Assembly: GCF_014199335.1 (NCBI RefSeq)
Contig: NZ_JACIJI010000002.1
Location: 186,001 to 250,000, forward strand
Origin: Stakelama sediminis
GTDB taxonomy: Bacteria; Pseudomonadota; Alphaproteobacteria; Sphingomonadales; Sphingomonadaceae
Reading direction: 5' to 3'
DNA: 64,000 nt
The first letter of the stretch is position 1. Each line of letters begins with the position of its first letter. Positions 1-7,369 of the stretch are shown here, in pieces. The notes beneath the pieces are model-generated. The model saw only the letters and a list, made by a program, of their open reading frames with translations. It made no database searches and had not been told where the DNA came from. Made by a program: the position numbers and the translations under genes.

Positions 1-238
1 CGACCATGATTGTTGCTCAAGGATATTCTCCCACTCTTATTACTGGAAACGCCTCATCGCGTTTCTGGCGGCTCAACGTCCGAGGGGTGGTGAATGGTTC
101 CGTGAATCCAACCAGTTGGCCGAAAAATCGGGAAAAAAATCAATACGCTTGCGGTACGAAAAGCCTTTTTCTAAGATCGTTTCGTAAGCAGACTAATCTG
201 GTATCAAGCATAAAATACCATCAGTGCCACGGATAGTG
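1..238. other. intergenic stretch, no gene supported
   Basis: No convincing gene is seen here. A 76-codon open frame at 6–236 has no ribosome binding site, no recognisable domain and a composition unlike the neighbouring genes. The stretch lies downstream of the leftward methyltransferase gene and is somewhat AT-rich. No clear terminator hairpin with a T-run was found. Confidence 0.6.
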
Positions 239-856
239 TCACGCCATGGCAGGGCGCTGGGCCACCAGATCGATCAGCGCCGACATGCCGTGATGTCCGG
301 CGCCCTCGCTGATCTCACGATCATATGATTCGAGATGTTCGATAGACCAGTCGCCGAAATGGTGGCGCAGCAGTTCCTCGGTATAGAGATTTTCGAGCTG
401 TTTCGGGCCGCCGGTGGCATAGTCCAGTTGTTTCGGACGATACCCCTCCAGCAGGATCAGGCCACCCGGCCGGGTGGCACGCTTCATGCCTGAAAACATG
501 CGTTTGCGGCCCTCGGGGGCAGTGAACTGGATGAAGATGCCGACCACCGCATCGAACGCGGCGTCGGGATAATCCCATTCGACGACATCTTCGATCCGCA
601 GGTCCAGCGTCACGCCGCGTTCCTGCGCCAGCCGCGCCGCCTTTGCCTGACCGCGTTCGGAAATGTCGACCGATGTGACCCGATGACCCTGTTCCGCCAG
701 CCAGACCCCGTTCCGACCCTCACCATCGGCAATCGCCAGCACTTTCGACCCGGCGGGCAGGCGATGTGCCTGCTGTGTCAGGAAGCGGTTCGGCTGGGTG
801 CCGAATATATATTCATCCGTGTCGAACCTGCTGTTCCAGCGATCGCGACCTTCCAT
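239..856 (-). CDS. class I SAM-dependent methyltransferase (TehB-like)
   Basis: A cytosolic class I SAM methyltransferase of about 205 residues. The SAM-binding glycine-rich motif I (VLAIADGEGRNG, residues 39–50) is followed by an acidic motif (TSVDIS, D64) typical of motif II. The ATG at 856 is preceded by GGAG; an in-frame GTG at 874 is a less likely start. It is the last gene of a leftward run after cydB, with about 42 bases between them, so it is probably co-transcribed with the sulfide genes. The substrate cannot be read from the sequence. Relatives include tellurite/thiol-type methyltransferases, and the context allows the guess that it methylates sulfide or another sulfur/chalcogen species. 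The family call is firm; the substrate is inference. Confidence 0.8.
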   Translation of the reverse strand: MEGRDRWNSRFDTDEYIFGTQPNRFLTQQAHRLPAGSKVLAIADGEGRNGVWLAEQGHRVTSVDISERGQAKAARLAQERGVTLDLRIEDVVEWDYPDAAFDAVVGIFIQFTAPEGRKRMFSGMKRATRPGGLILLEGYRPKQLDYATGGPKQLENLYTEELLRHHFGDWSIEHLESYDREISEGAGHHGMSALIDLVAQRPAMA

Positions 857-898
857 ATCGATACTCCAGTTCACCGTGGGCCGTTTTGGGCCCGATTT

Positions 899-1906
899 TC
901 AATGATAACCGTGGGTTCCCACCTTGCCGCGAAACACCCAATAAGCCCAGCCGGTATAGCCCAGAATGACCGGAATGATGATGACGGCACCGACCAGCAT
1001 GAACAACTGGCTTTGTGCGGGCGCCGCAGCCTGGGCAATGGTGATCGACGGCGGGACGATCTCCGGAAACATGCTGATGCCAAGTCCGATATAGGCAAGC
1101 AGGAAGATGCCGAGGACCAGAAAGAACGGTGCGCGGTCACGATGCGTTTTCAGCGCCCAGAAAAACAGGCCGAACCCGATTGCGCTCAGCAACGGAACCT
1201 GTGCAGTCAACAATACGCCGGGCATCTTGAACCAGCGCTGCCAGTAATCCTGATGCAGAAAGGGTGTTGCGACACTGACGGCGATAAGCACGAGGAGCGT
1301 TGCGATGCCGAGCCGGAACGCCATGCGCCGGGCATGCGCCTGCGCATTGCCTTCGGTCTTGGCGACGAGCCAGGATGCCCCCAATAATGCGTAGCCGATG
1401 ACCAGCGATATGCCGGTCAGGACACTGAACGGGCTGAGCCAGTCCGACCAGCCGCCGGCATAGGCATTATCGACCACCTTGATCCCTTGCAGGATCGCGC
1501 CGAGCATGATGCCCTGCGCCAGCGTGGCGATGAACGAGCCGATGGTGAAGGCGGCGTCCCAGATCGGCCGATGACGCGGATCGCGCCAACGAAACTCGAA
1601 CGCGACGCCGCGAAAGATCAGTCCCAGCAACATCGCGATCACCAGCGGATAGGTGGCGGGCAGGATGATCGCATAGGCAAGGGGGAATGCCGCCAGCAAT
1701 CCGCCGCCGCCCATCACCAGCCAGGTTTCATTACCATCCCATACCGGTGCGATCGAGTTCATTGCCTGATCGCGCTCATCCCCGACCGCAAAGCCGGGAA
1801 ACAGGATGCCGATCCCTAGATCGAAGCCGTCCATGACGACATAGGCGAATACCGCGAAGGCGATAATCATCGCCCAGATGAAGGTCAGATTCAGATCATA
1901 GCTCAT
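899..1906 (-). CDS. cydB: cytochrome bd-type (CIO) quinol oxidase subunit II
   Basis: Subunit II of a cytochrome bd/cyanide-insensitive quinol oxidase in the inner membrane, 335 residues, which is usual for CIO types. The N-terminal helix carries the CydB signature MDGFDLGIG (residues 25–33), and WDGNETW (residues 56–62) holds the conserved acidic residue near the haem site. The rest alternates hydrophobic helices and short loops. The start is the ATG at 1906, four bases after the cydA stop; a longer open frame to 1993 overlaps cydA and is not used. No CydX-like small ORF and no cydDC genes are seen nearby. Its place in an operon with persulfide genes suggests respiration that continues when sulfide poisons haem-copper oxidases. 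Confidence 0.93.
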   Translation of the reverse strand: MSYDLNLTFIWAMIIAFAVFAYVVMDGFDLGIGILFPGFAVGDERDQAMNSIAPVWDGNETWLVMGGGGLLAAFPLAYAIILPATYPLVIAMLLGLIFRGVAFEFRWRDPRHRPIWDAAFTIGSFIATLAQGIMLGAILQGIKVVDNAYAGGWSDWLSPFSVLTGISLVIGYALLGASWLVAKTEGNAQAHARRMAFRLGIATLLVLIAVSVATPFLHQDYWQRWFKMPGVLLTAQVPLLSAIGFGLFFWALKTHRDRAPFFLVLGIFLLAYIGLGISMFPEIVPPSITIAQAAAPAQSQLFMLVGAVIIIPVILGYTGWAYWVFRGKVGTHGYH

Positions 1907-1910
1907 CGGT

Positions 1911-3317
1911 TCACTCCGCGGGGATCGGTTCGATGCCTGAGGCGGGCGTGATACCCGCCGCGCGCTGCGGTACGTTGGGCGGTTCCGGCTCATGCCGTTC
2001 GGGCGCCCGTTTCATCAGCTTGAGCATGTAATAGACGCCCGCGCCGAAGGTGGCGAAATAGACCAGCATGAATGCCGCCAGTGACGCCGCGACGGCTGGC
2101 GTGGCCAGCGGCGAATGCGACTGGGCGGTCAGGAAATGGCCATAGATGGTATAGGGCTGGCGACCCACTTCGGTTGTCACCCAGCCGGCGATCACCGCTA
2201 CAAAACCGGCTGGTCCCATGACCATTGCCGCACGGTGCAGCCAGGGCGTGCTGTACAGTCGTTTGCGATAGCGTGCGAACAGGCTCCACAGGCCAAGGCC
2301 CAGCATCGCGAAGCCCAGCCCCACCATGATCCGGAACGACCAGAATACGATCGGAACCGGCGGCCATTCACTGCGCGGAAAATCGGTCAGGCCGGGCAGG
2401 GCGGCGGTCGGGTCATGCTTCAGGATCAGCGACCCGATATGCGGGATTTCGACCTTTGCATGAACCTTCGCATCCTTGTTGCTGGGAAATCCGAACAGCA
2501 CCAGCGGTGCCCCGTCGGGGCTGGGGCGATAATCGCCCTCCATCGCCAGCACCTTGGCGGGCTGATGCTCCAGCGTGTTCAGGCCGTGCTGGTCGCCTGC
2601 AAGAATCTGGATGGGGGCCAGGATAGCGACCATCCACATCGCCATCGAAAACATCTTGCGCACACCAAGATTGGTACGGTCGCGCAACAGATGCCATGCC
2701 CCGACGCCGCCGACTGCCAAAGCGGTAGTCAGATAGGCCGCAATCACCGTGTGCACGAGGCGGTAGGGGAAGCTGGGGCTGAAGATGATGTGGAACCAGG
2801 AACCCGCGGGCACGAACTGCCCTTGCGCGTTGAGCATGAAACCGCTTGGCGTCTGCATCCAGCTATTCACCGAGATGATCCAGGTCGCCGAAATCAGCGT
2901 TCCCAGCGCAACCATGAGGGTTGCGATGAAATGCGCAACCTTGCCTACCTTATTGATGCCGAACAGCATCACGCCCAGAAAACCCGCCTCCAGAAAGAAG
3001 GCGGTCAGAACTTCATAGGCGAGCAGCGGCCCGATGATCGGTCCCGCCTTTTCCGAAAAGACCGACCAGTTGGTTCCGAACTGATAGGACATGACGATAC
3101 CGGAAACCACACCCATGCCGAACACCACGGCAAAGATCTTCATCCAGTACCGATAGAGGTTGGCATAGACGCCCTTGCCGGTTTTCAGCCACAACGCCTC
3201 CAGCACCATCAGATAGCTTGCCAGCCCGATGGTGAAGGCAGGAAAGATGAAGTGGAACGACACGGTAAAGGCGAACTGAAACCGTGCCAGCAGGACCGGC
3301 AGAATAGTTTCCGACAT
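1911..3317 (-). CDS. cydA: cytochrome bd-type (CIO) quinol oxidase subunit I
   Basis: Subunit I (468 residues), carrying the haem sites and quinol-oxidising loop. Ligand candidates line up with known CydA: H22 and H189 for haems b595 and b558, M331 in the WSFRIMVG segment, and acidic pair E102/E110. The quinol motif GDQHG…HQPAK…E (K255, E260) and the signature GRQP (385–388) are present. The short Q-loop and overall length fit the CIO subclass rather than the longer E. coli type. GAGGAAAC precedes the ATG. It sits nine bases after the TauE gene and four before cydB. In E. coli, bd oxidases tolerate sulfide; applying that to this enzyme is inference from context. Confidence 0.95.
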   Translation of the reverse strand: MSETILPVLLARFQFAFTVSFHFIFPAFTIGLASYLMVLEALWLKTGKGVYANLYRYWMKIFAVVFGMGVVSGIVMSYQFGTNWSVFSEKAGPIIGPLLAYEVLTAFFLEAGFLGVMLFGINKVGKVAHFIATLMVALGTLISATWIISVNSWMQTPSGFMLNAQGQFVPAGSWFHIIFSPSFPYRLVHTVIAAYLTTALAVGGVGAWHLLRDRTNLGVRKMFSMAMWMVAILAPIQILAGDQHGLNTLEHQPAKVLAMEGDYRPSPDGAPLVLFGFPSNKDAKVHAKVEIPHIGSLILKHDPTAALPGLTDFPRSEWPPVPIVFWSFRIMVGLGFAMLGLGLWSLFARYRKRLYSTPWLHRAAMVMGPAGFVAVIAGWVTTEVGRQPYTIYGHFLTAQSHSPLATPAVAASLAAFMLVYFATFGAGVYYMLKLMKRAPERHEPEPPNVPQRAAGITPASGIEPIPAE

Positions 3318-3326
3318 GATGTTTCC

Positions 3327-4103
3327 TCAAACTGCGCTGGCGCTTTTCCAGAGCATGTAAATGGCAACGACAAAGATCAGCGTCGCAAAGACGGTGCTGA
3401 GCTTGCCCGAACCGGACAGACGACGGGCGATAACGCTTCCGGCGAAACCGCCGAGCACCCCTCCTGCGATGAAAATCCCGGCAAGTGGCCAGTCGACCAG
3501 TCCGGAAAAGGCGTAATTGGCGGCGGTCGTAAGGCCGAATGCCGTTACTGCGACCAGACTGGTGCCGACCGCGTTGATCATCGGCATGCGGGTAGAGGCG
3601 ATCAGGCCGGGGACGATCAGAAACCCGCCGCCGATCCCGAAAAAGCCGGAAAACGCCCCGGTTCCCAGTCCGTAGCTCAGCACTTTCGGAGCGTTTGTAC
3701 GGTCGCACTCGACACCGGAATTGCCGCTGTTCTTGCGGCCGCGCAGCATCAGAATGCCGACGACGATCATCAGCAGCGCGAAAAGGAACAGTAGCTTCTG
3801 CCCGTCAATCGCCTTGCCCAGTGTCGACCCGCCGAGTGCGCCTAGAATACCGGCCGCAGCATACATCCCGCCGCAGCGCCATTTGACGGTGCGCGCACGG
3901 GCATGGCTGATCAGTCCGGTTGCCGCATTCGCCGCCACCGCCAGTGCCGAAGTGCCGATGGCCATATGCGGGCTGGGCACGCCGACCAGATAGACCATCA
4001 GCGGCACGGCCAGAATCGAGCCGCCTCCGCCGACCAGTCCCAGCGAAAAGCCGACCAGCCCGCCCGACAATGCGCCGAGAAGATATTGGACGGGGTCGAG
4101 CAT
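3327..4103 (-). CDS. TauE/SafE family membrane permease
   Basis: An inner-membrane protein of 258 residues of the TauE/SafE (DUF81) family. It has two repeated halves, each with a glycine-rich re-entrant-like stretch: GGLVGFSLGLVGGGGS near the N-terminus and GAFSGFFGIGGGFL in the middle. Family members are linked to export of sulfite, sulfoacetate or other organosulfur anions, and homologues occur in BigR/Sqr-type operons. It lies five bases after the DUF442 gene and nine before cydA, so translation is probably coupled. Export of sulfite made by persulfide dioxygenase is the natural suggestion. The direction of transport and the substrate are inferred. Confidence 0.88.
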   Translation of the reverse strand: MLDPVQYLLGALSGGLVGFSLGLVGGGGSILAVPLMVYLVGVPSPHMAIGTSALAVAANAATGLISHARARTVKWRCGGMYAAAGILGALGGSTLGKAIDGQKLLFLFALLMIVVGILMLRGRKNSGNSGVECDRTNAPKVLSYGLGTGAFSGFFGIGGGFLIVPGLIASTRMPMINAVGTSLVAVTAFGLTTAANYAFSGLVDWPLAGIFIAGGVLGGFAGSVIARRLSGSGKLSTVFATLIFVVAIYMLWKSASAV

Positions 4104-4108
4104 GACGA

Positions 4109-4534
4109 TCAGTCCGCCGCCCGTGCTTCCATGCGCGGTCGCAACGCTTCCAGATCATAGCCCGCGGCCCTGGCCCGTTCGAGCAAATGTCCGACGGGAT
4201 GTTCGTCGCTCTTTGCCAGCACCCAGAGCGATGCCGAGCGGGTGCCCGTGCGGCAGAAGCACAAAACGGGTTCAGGTAACCCTTTGAGCGTGGACGCAAA
4301 TTTCTCGACATCATCGTCCGTGATCTGTCCGGAGATAACCGGGACATGCGCAAAGGTCAGGCCGTGCCGCTGCGACGCCTGTTCAATCTGCGCGGCGCTG
4401 GGCTGTCCTTCCTCTTCCCCGTCGGGACGATTGCTTACCACGGAGCGATAGCCCTGTCGGGCGGCCGCAGCGACGTCCTCTTCGGAGAGCTGTGCATGGA
4501 CGGCAACGGACTGGGAGAGCGGCTTCGGGGGCAT
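4109..4534 (-). CDS. DUF442 / TIGR01244-type sulfurtransferase-like protein
   Basis: A 141-residue protein of the DUF442 (beta-lactamase-hydrolase-like) family. It has a phosphatase-like P-loop, CRTGTRS, with nucleophile candidate C94, a loop related to rhodanese and tyrosine-phosphatase active sites. In Xylella Blh, a DUF442 domain is fused to a persulfide dioxygenase; here the two parts are separate adjacent genes 36 bases apart. The likely role is moving sulfane sulfur to or from the neighbouring metallo-hydrolase. The ATG at 4532–4534 has AAAGG upstream. The family is clear; the exact reaction is inferred. Confidence 0.87.
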   Translation of the reverse strand: MPPKPLSQSVAVHAQLSEEDVAAAARQGYRSVVSNRPDGEEEGQPSAAQIEQASQRHGLTFAHVPVISGQITDDDVEKFASTLKGLPEPVLCFCRTGTRSASLWVLAKSDEHPVGHLLERARAAGYDLEALRPRMEARAAD

Positions 4535-4570
4535 GAACAGGCCTTTCTCAACATAATGTAGGGTAGGGGA

Positions 4571-5518
4571 TCAGACGGCGTTGATGGGTATCTTGATGTA
4601 CCGCGTGCCGTTCTCCTCCGGTTCGGGCAGGCGACCGCCGCGCATATTGACCTGCACCGACGGCATCAGCAGCTTCGGCATATCGAGAGTCCGGTCGCGT
4701 TCGGTCCGCATGGTTACGAATGCGTCCTCGCTTACGCCGTCATGGGCATGCACATTTTCATCGCGCTCTGCACCGATGGTGGTTTCCCAGACGAATTCGT
4801 CGCGCCCATCGGCTTTGTAATCGTGACAGAGGAACAGGCGTGCCTCACGCGGCAGGGAAAGCAATCGACGGATCGAATGGTAGAGTCGGTGCGCGTCGCC
4901 GCCCGGAAAATCGGCACGTGCCGTACCAAAGTCCGGCATGAAAATCGTGTCGCCGGGAAAGACCGCGTCACCGATGATATAGGCAAGGTCCGCAGGTGTG
5001 TGGCCGGGGACGTGCAGTACGGCAGCGTGAAGATTGCCAATCTCAAAGGTATCGCCGTCATCAAACAGACGATCGAACTGCGAACCGTCGCGTTCGAATT
5101 CGGTGCCGGCGTTGAACAGCTTTCCAAAAGTCTGTTGTACGGTGATAATTTCCCGTCCGATGGCGAGCTTGCCGCCCAGTTTTTCCTGAAGATAGGGTGC
5201 CGCCGAAAGGTGGTCGGCATGGGCATGCGTTTCCAGCAGCCATTCGATCTTCAGTCCTTCCTGACGGACATAGGCAATGATCTCGTCAGCACTTTCATGC
5301 GTAGTACGACCGGAGGCGGCGTCATAGTCCAGCACCGAATCGATGATGGCCGCGTACTGCGTGGCCGGGTCGTGCACGACATGGCTGGCCGTGAAGGTGG
5401 CTTCGTCAAAAAAACTTTTCACCACCGGACGAGACAATTCTCCTGCAAGCGCACGCTCAATGAGCGAGGAGGCCTGCTGCAAGGCCGTGTCTTTGGATGA
5501 TGTCGCTGAAACAGTCAT
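4571..5518 (-). CDS. MBL-fold persulfide dioxygenase-like hydrolase (Blh/ETHE1 type)
   Basis: A 315-residue metallo-beta-lactamase-fold protein. The first metal motif THAHADH gives H98, H100, D102 and H103. Later ligand candidates are the histidine of HVPGHTPAD and that of CHDYKADGRDE near residue 235. The HAHADH…PGHT…CHDY pattern fits the ETHE1/Blh group, iron enzymes that oxidise glutathione persulfide to sulfite, rather than glyoxalases. It is first in a six-gene leftward operon with DUF442, TauE, cydAB and a methyltransferase, and TAGGAGCTG precedes the ATG. Its promoter region is AT-rich with palindromes that could bind the BigR-like repressor encoded at 7042–7365. Activity is inferred from family and context. 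Confidence 0.87.
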   Translation of the reverse strand: MTVSATSSKDTALQQASSLIERALAGELSRPVVKSFFDEATFTASHVVHDPATQYAAIIDSVLDYDAASGRTTHESADEIIAYVRQEGLKIEWLLETHAHADHLSAAPYLQEKLGGKLAIGREIITVQQTFGKLFNAGTEFERDGSQFDRLFDDGDTFEIGNLHAAVLHVPGHTPADLAYIIGDAVFPGDTIFMPDFGTARADFPGGDAHRLYHSIRRLLSLPREARLFLCHDYKADGRDEFVWETTIGAERDENVHAHDGVSEDAFVTMRTERDRTLDMPKLLMPSVQVNMRGGRLPEPEENGTRYIKIPINAV

Positions 5519-5862
5519 ATTCAGCTCCTATATATTACAATTAATGGCTATATATAATTGATTGAAATGTCGTCAAGGCTGAACCAATGCATCGCTATGC
5601 AGCTTCAACGAGGCGGCCGTAGATTGGTTTCCGGGAATCCGTCGAGGGCGAGTGACGAAGTTGTGCGAGAAATTCGATATAATTCATTATATTCAGTTAT
5701 ATATAGGGTTTGCACGTCCGTCTATTAGACGCGTGAATCGTGACACGCGACTCTCTGGCGAAGCCATTTGAGAATTTATCGATCACAACAATCGGTGAAA
5801 TTCGATATACACACTATCGATAACTGATAATATTAGTTCATCGTAAGCGAAAGGAACTTCTG
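5519..5862. promoter_or_regulatory. divergent control region with repeated AT-rich operator candidates
   Basis: A 344-bp gene-free, AT-rich region between the Blh operon and the peroxiredoxin gene. The 13-mer GAAATTCGATATA occurs twice, at 5669–5681 and 5797–5809. The first copy runs into a 7-bp-arm palindrome, ATATAATTCATTATAT (5677–5692). The second runs into CGATA-N7-TATCG (5803–5819). Nearer the Blh start are CAATTA-N11-TAATTG (5538–5560) and TATATA runs, and nearer the peroxiredoxin start is ACTGATA-A-TATTAGT (5823–5837). BigR-type ArsR repressors are known to use AT-rich palindromes, so these are candidate operators. Binding is inference. Confidence 0.6.
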
Positions 5863-6507
5863 ATGAACGATATTACCCGGAACGCCATGCCGCGGATCAA
5901 TGAACCCGCGCCCGACTTCACGGCAAAGACGACCCACGGCATGCGCTCGCTGTCGGATTATCGCGGTAAATGGCTGATCCTCTTCTCACACCCTGCTGAC
6001 TTTACACCGGTATGCACCACCGAATTCATGGGCTTCGCAAATGCTGCGGATGAATTCGCAGCGCTGAATTGCGACCTGCTGGGGCTGTCGATTGACTCGA
6101 TCCACTCGCACATCGCCTGGACGCGCACGATCCGGGAGAAATTCGGTGTCGAAATTCCGTTCCCCATCATCGAGGATCTGTCGATGAACGTGGCGACCGC
6201 CTATGGCATGATCCATCCTGGTGCGTCCGACACTTCGGCGGTTCGGGCTACCTTCGTGATCGACCCCGAAGGCATTATTCGCGCCATGGTTTATTATCCG
6301 ATGGCCAATGGTCGTTCGATTGCCGAATTCCTGCGGCTGGTGAAGGCGCTTCAGGCAGCCGATGAGTATAAAATCGCTACGCCTGAAGGCTGGGAACCCG
6401 GTCAAGATGTGATCGTACCGCCGCCGGCAACCACCGACGCCGCTGACGCGCGTGAAAAGGAAGGATTCGAATATACCGACTGGTTCTTCAGCAAGCGTAA
6501 GCTCTGA
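5863..6507 (+). CDS. 1-Cys peroxiredoxin (Prx6/AhpC-TSA family)
   Basis: A cytosolic peroxiredoxin of 214 residues. The peroxidatic motif PADFTPVCTTEF contains C51, and the C-terminal extension and length fit the Prx6 group. No cysteine is seen in the C-terminal third, so a 1-Cys mechanism is likely, needing an outside thiol such as the thioredoxin encoded just downstream. AAAGGAACTT precedes the ATG. It is transcribed divergently from the Blh/cytochrome bd operon, sharing the AT-rich control region, and ends at a hairpin shared with trxC. Peroxiredoxins reduce peroxides and can also meet persulfides; a role in the sulfide response is inferred from position. Confidence 0.92.
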   Translation: MNDITRNAMPRINEPAPDFTAKTTHGMRSLSDYRGKWLILFSHPADFTPVCTTEFMGFANAADEFAALNCDLLGLSIDSIHSHIAWTRTIREKFGVEIPFPIIEDLSMNVATAYGMIHPGASDTSAVRATFVIDPEGIIRAMVYYPMANGRSIAEFLRLVKALQAADEYKIATPEGWEPGQDVIVPPPATTDAADAREKEGFEYTDWFFSKRKL

Positions 6508-6521
6508 TCGAAACCCATTTC

Positions 6522-6567
6522 AAAAAAAACAGGCCATCTCCGGTAACGATGCCGGGGATGGCCTTTT
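6522..6567. terminator. bidirectional intrinsic terminator between prx and trxC
   Basis: An A8 run (6522–6529) is followed by AGGCCATCTCCGG (6531–6543), an eight-base loop and CCGGGGATGGCCT (6552–6564), then a short T run. The 13-bp stem has one G·T wobble. It lies between two convergent genes, with the A-run and T-run serving opposite strands. Confidence 0.85.
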
Positions 6568-6610
6568 ATGTCGTTGAGATTCGAAGGCAAAGACGCCGGC
6601 CGCAGGATGC

Positions 6611-7045
6611 TCAGCCCAGCGTTGAGCGCGCCCAGTTGACGATGGAGCGCTGGTCCATGGCCCCGGACTGGCGCGATATTTCCCTGCCCCCGTGAAACAG
6701 GATGAGTGTCGGGATCGAGCGGATGCCATAGCGTGCGGCGATGGCTTGTGCCGATTCCGTATCGACCTTCAACAGGCGGATCTGCGGTTCCAGTTGCGAC
6801 GCAGCGGCTTCGAAGGCGGGGGCCATCATCCGGCACGGACCGCACCAGGATGCCCAGAAATCGACCAGAATGGGCAGGCTGTCCGTGCCGACAAGCTGAT
6901 CGAACAGGGTTGCATCGACGGCGACCGGCTTGCCGGTGAACAGCGGTGCCTTGCACCGGCCGCAGGTGGGGTGATCGCCCAGTCGATCAGCGGGGACACG
7001 GTTGATTGCGCCACAGGCCGTGCATCGAATGCGGGCGTCGTTCAT
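6611..7045 (-). CDS. trxC: thioredoxin 2 (zinc-binding TrxC type)
   Basis: A 144-residue thioredoxin with an N-terminal zinc ribbon (cysteine pairs C8/C11 and C28/C31) followed by a thioredoxin fold with active site WCGPC (C68, C71) and the cis-proline loop SIPT. This is the TrxC layout: a cytosolic disulfide, and potentially persulfide, reductase. The ATG at 7045 overlaps the stop of the ArsR-like gene as ATGA, which decides the start over an in-frame codon at 7078. It is last in the leftward rhodanese–RND–repressor operon. It may reduce persulfidated proteins or recycle the nearby peroxiredoxin; these partners are inferred. Confidence 0.92.
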   Translation of the reverse strand: MNDARIRCTACGAINRVPADRLGDHPTCGRCKAPLFTGKPVAVDATLFDQLVGTDSLPILVDFWASWCGPCRMMAPAFEAAASQLEPQIRLLKVDTESAQAIAARYGIRSIPTLILFHGGREISRQSGAMDQRSIVNWARSTLG

Positions 7046-7365
7046 GCGGCTTTCTCTCCATCCGCGCAAATGTCGCACAGGGAGTCGAAAATACTGCGTA
7101 CCTGCGGATCGACGATCGAATAGATTCGCGACTGTTTATCCGCTCTGGCCGCGACGGCACCTGCTTCACGCAGCGTTGCCAGATGTTGCGAAACCGCCGA
7201 CTGGCCAAGCTGGGTAGCCTCGATCAGTTCGCCGACCGAAGCCTCCCCGGCGGAAAGGCGGCACAGGATAAGAAGCCGCGCGCTGTTTGCCATGGCGCGC
7301 AGCATATCCGCCATATGGTCGGCATTCTCCCGCATCTTATCCAGTGGCATCATCATCGGCTTCAT
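7042..7365 (-). CDS. BigR/SqrR-like ArsR-family persulfide-sensing repressor
   Basis: A 107-residue ArsR-family winged-helix regulator with recognition helix segment GQSAVSQHLATLREAG. It has C35 in LLILC of helix 2 and C97/C100 in the C-terminal LCDIC. BigR and SqrR sense persulfides by linking a cysteine in the same helix-2 position to a C-terminal cysteine; the C35–C100 spacing (65) is close to that known pair. No metal-binding CxC motif of arsenic sensors is seen. It sits inside the leftward operon, four bases after the RND permease and overlapping trxC, so it is probably autoregulated. Targets are likely the two AT-rich divergent control regions. Persulfide sensing is inferred from cysteine layout and context. 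Confidence 0.85.
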   Translation of the reverse strand: MKPMMMPLDKMRENADHMADMLRAMANSARLLILCRLSAGEASVGELIEATQLGQSAVSQHLATLREAGAVAARADKQSRIYSIVDPQVRSIFDSLCDICADGEKAA

Positions 7366-7369
7366 CCTG

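Noticed and set aside
6..236. 76-codon open frame at the window start
   Set aside because: No ribosome binding site, no recognisable domain and low-complexity composition; probably chance.
2115..3794. 559-codon plus-strand frame opposite cydA
   Set aside because: Shadow of the GC-rich cydA and TauE genes; the protein is Gln/His/Arg-rich with no domain.
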